A program made the translations under genes and the position numbers. From NCBI RefSeq assembly GCF_030816195.1, contig NZ_JAUSXS010000001.1, positions 3,743,501 through 3,807,500 on the forward strand: DNA of 64,000 nt, written 5' to 3'. The first letter of the stretch is position 1, and each line of letters opens with the position of its first letter. Of the stretch, positions 63,845 to 64,000 are shown in pieces. A model generated the notes under the pieces. It saw nothing but the letters and a program-made list of their open reading frames with translations, was not told the DNA's origin and did no database searches. Source of the stretch: Pseudomonas sp. W4I3. GTDB taxonomy: Bacteria > Pseudomonadota > Gammaproteobacteria > Pseudomonadales > Pseudomonadaceae.

Positions 63845-64000
63845 ATGCTGTCCACGCTCGCACCGTTCATGCTGTTCGCCTTCGTTGCCTCGATCACCCC
63901 TGGCCCGACCAATATCCTGGTCATGAGCAACAGCGCCCGCTACGGGCTCAAGGCGGCCGTGCCGATCATTCTGGGGGCCTGCACGGGGGCGGCGGGGATT
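63845..64000 (+). CDS. LysE/RhtB family exporter (partial)
   Basis: The first 52 codons of a gene cut by the window end. Translation MLSTLAPFMLFAFVASITPGPTNILVMSNSARYGLKAAVP shows the conserved N-terminal helix and TPGPTN motif of LysE/RhtB amino-acid exporters. It begins 53 bp after the AraC-type regulator. Confidence 0.85.
   Translation, partial: MLSTLAPFMLFAFVASITPGPTNILVMSNSARYGLKAAVPIILGACTGAAGI

Overview
The window reads as chromosome of a fluorescent pseudomonad (Pseudomonas fluorescens group). The markers are a complete mannitol/arabitol catabolic operon in the Pseudomonas order mtlEFGK-D-Y-Z with its AraC-type activator, a muxABC-opmB type tripartite efflux operon, several Pseudomonas-restricted DUF proteins (DUF3203, DUF1652, DUF6124-like), high-GC coding sequence, and many REP doublets (REPINs) of two sequence families. 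Identifications come from reading the translated sequence; no database search was run.

Layout. 1-8148: an MgtC/SapB-like membrane protein (cut by the window edge), a DUF3203 protein, ccoG behind an ANR/FNR box, a MocR-type regulator, an IS3-family insertion sequence that landed inside a REPIN, a short-chain dehydrogenase and an MHYT-GGDEF-EAL c-di-GMP protein. 8326-17370: muxABC-opmB on the minus strand, all four genes joined by 4-bp ATGA overlaps, with a REPIN inside the signal-peptide region of the outer-membrane lipoprotein gene. 17804-23209: a single 1801-residue toxin-like gene. 23279-25229: tpx and a glycosyltransferase, divergent.

25316-32176 is an AT-rich accessory island on the minus strand: Fic protein, a 159-residue candidate precursor or carrier protein, 2OG-Fe(II) oxygenase, HPr-kinase-like P-loop protein, a tandem SagB-type dehydrogenase and a flippase/MATE-like exporter, with a GNAT acetyltransferase at its end. 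The genes are tightly coupled and together look like an uncharacterised RiPP-like (modified peptide) pathway. It is the best candidate here for an undescribed system. The second is the large toxin, where I see a caspase-like cysteine protease pair (H1457/C1504, spaced as in clostridial toxin autoprocessing domains) followed by a C-terminal domain with the CheD/CNF-type deamidase signature (T1663, C1669, H1690).

32402-42539: mannitol regulator and operon, with REPINs inside the operon at mtlE/mtlF and, nested one in another, at mtlD/mtlY. 42658-46909: a frameshifted autotransporter, a DUF1652 protein, and a ParD-like antitoxin overlapping a type I methionine aminopeptidase. 46937-49187: a RimK-family ATP-grasp protein divergent from a GNAT. 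49171-52751: sulfur scavenging, with sfnG and an acyl-CoA-dehydrogenase-fold oxidoreductase sharing an intergenic region that holds two divergent sigma-54 promoters and a palindrome, followed by a TauE/SafE exporter. 52843-57579: methyltransferase, DUF3455 protein, ECF sigma/anti-sigma pair, and a two-component system whose kinase is frameshifted. 57807-64000: an RND efflux pair lacking its own outer-membrane gene, a DUF1345 protein, an AraC regulator and the start of a LysE-family exporter. No tRNA, rRNA or CRISPR array was seen.
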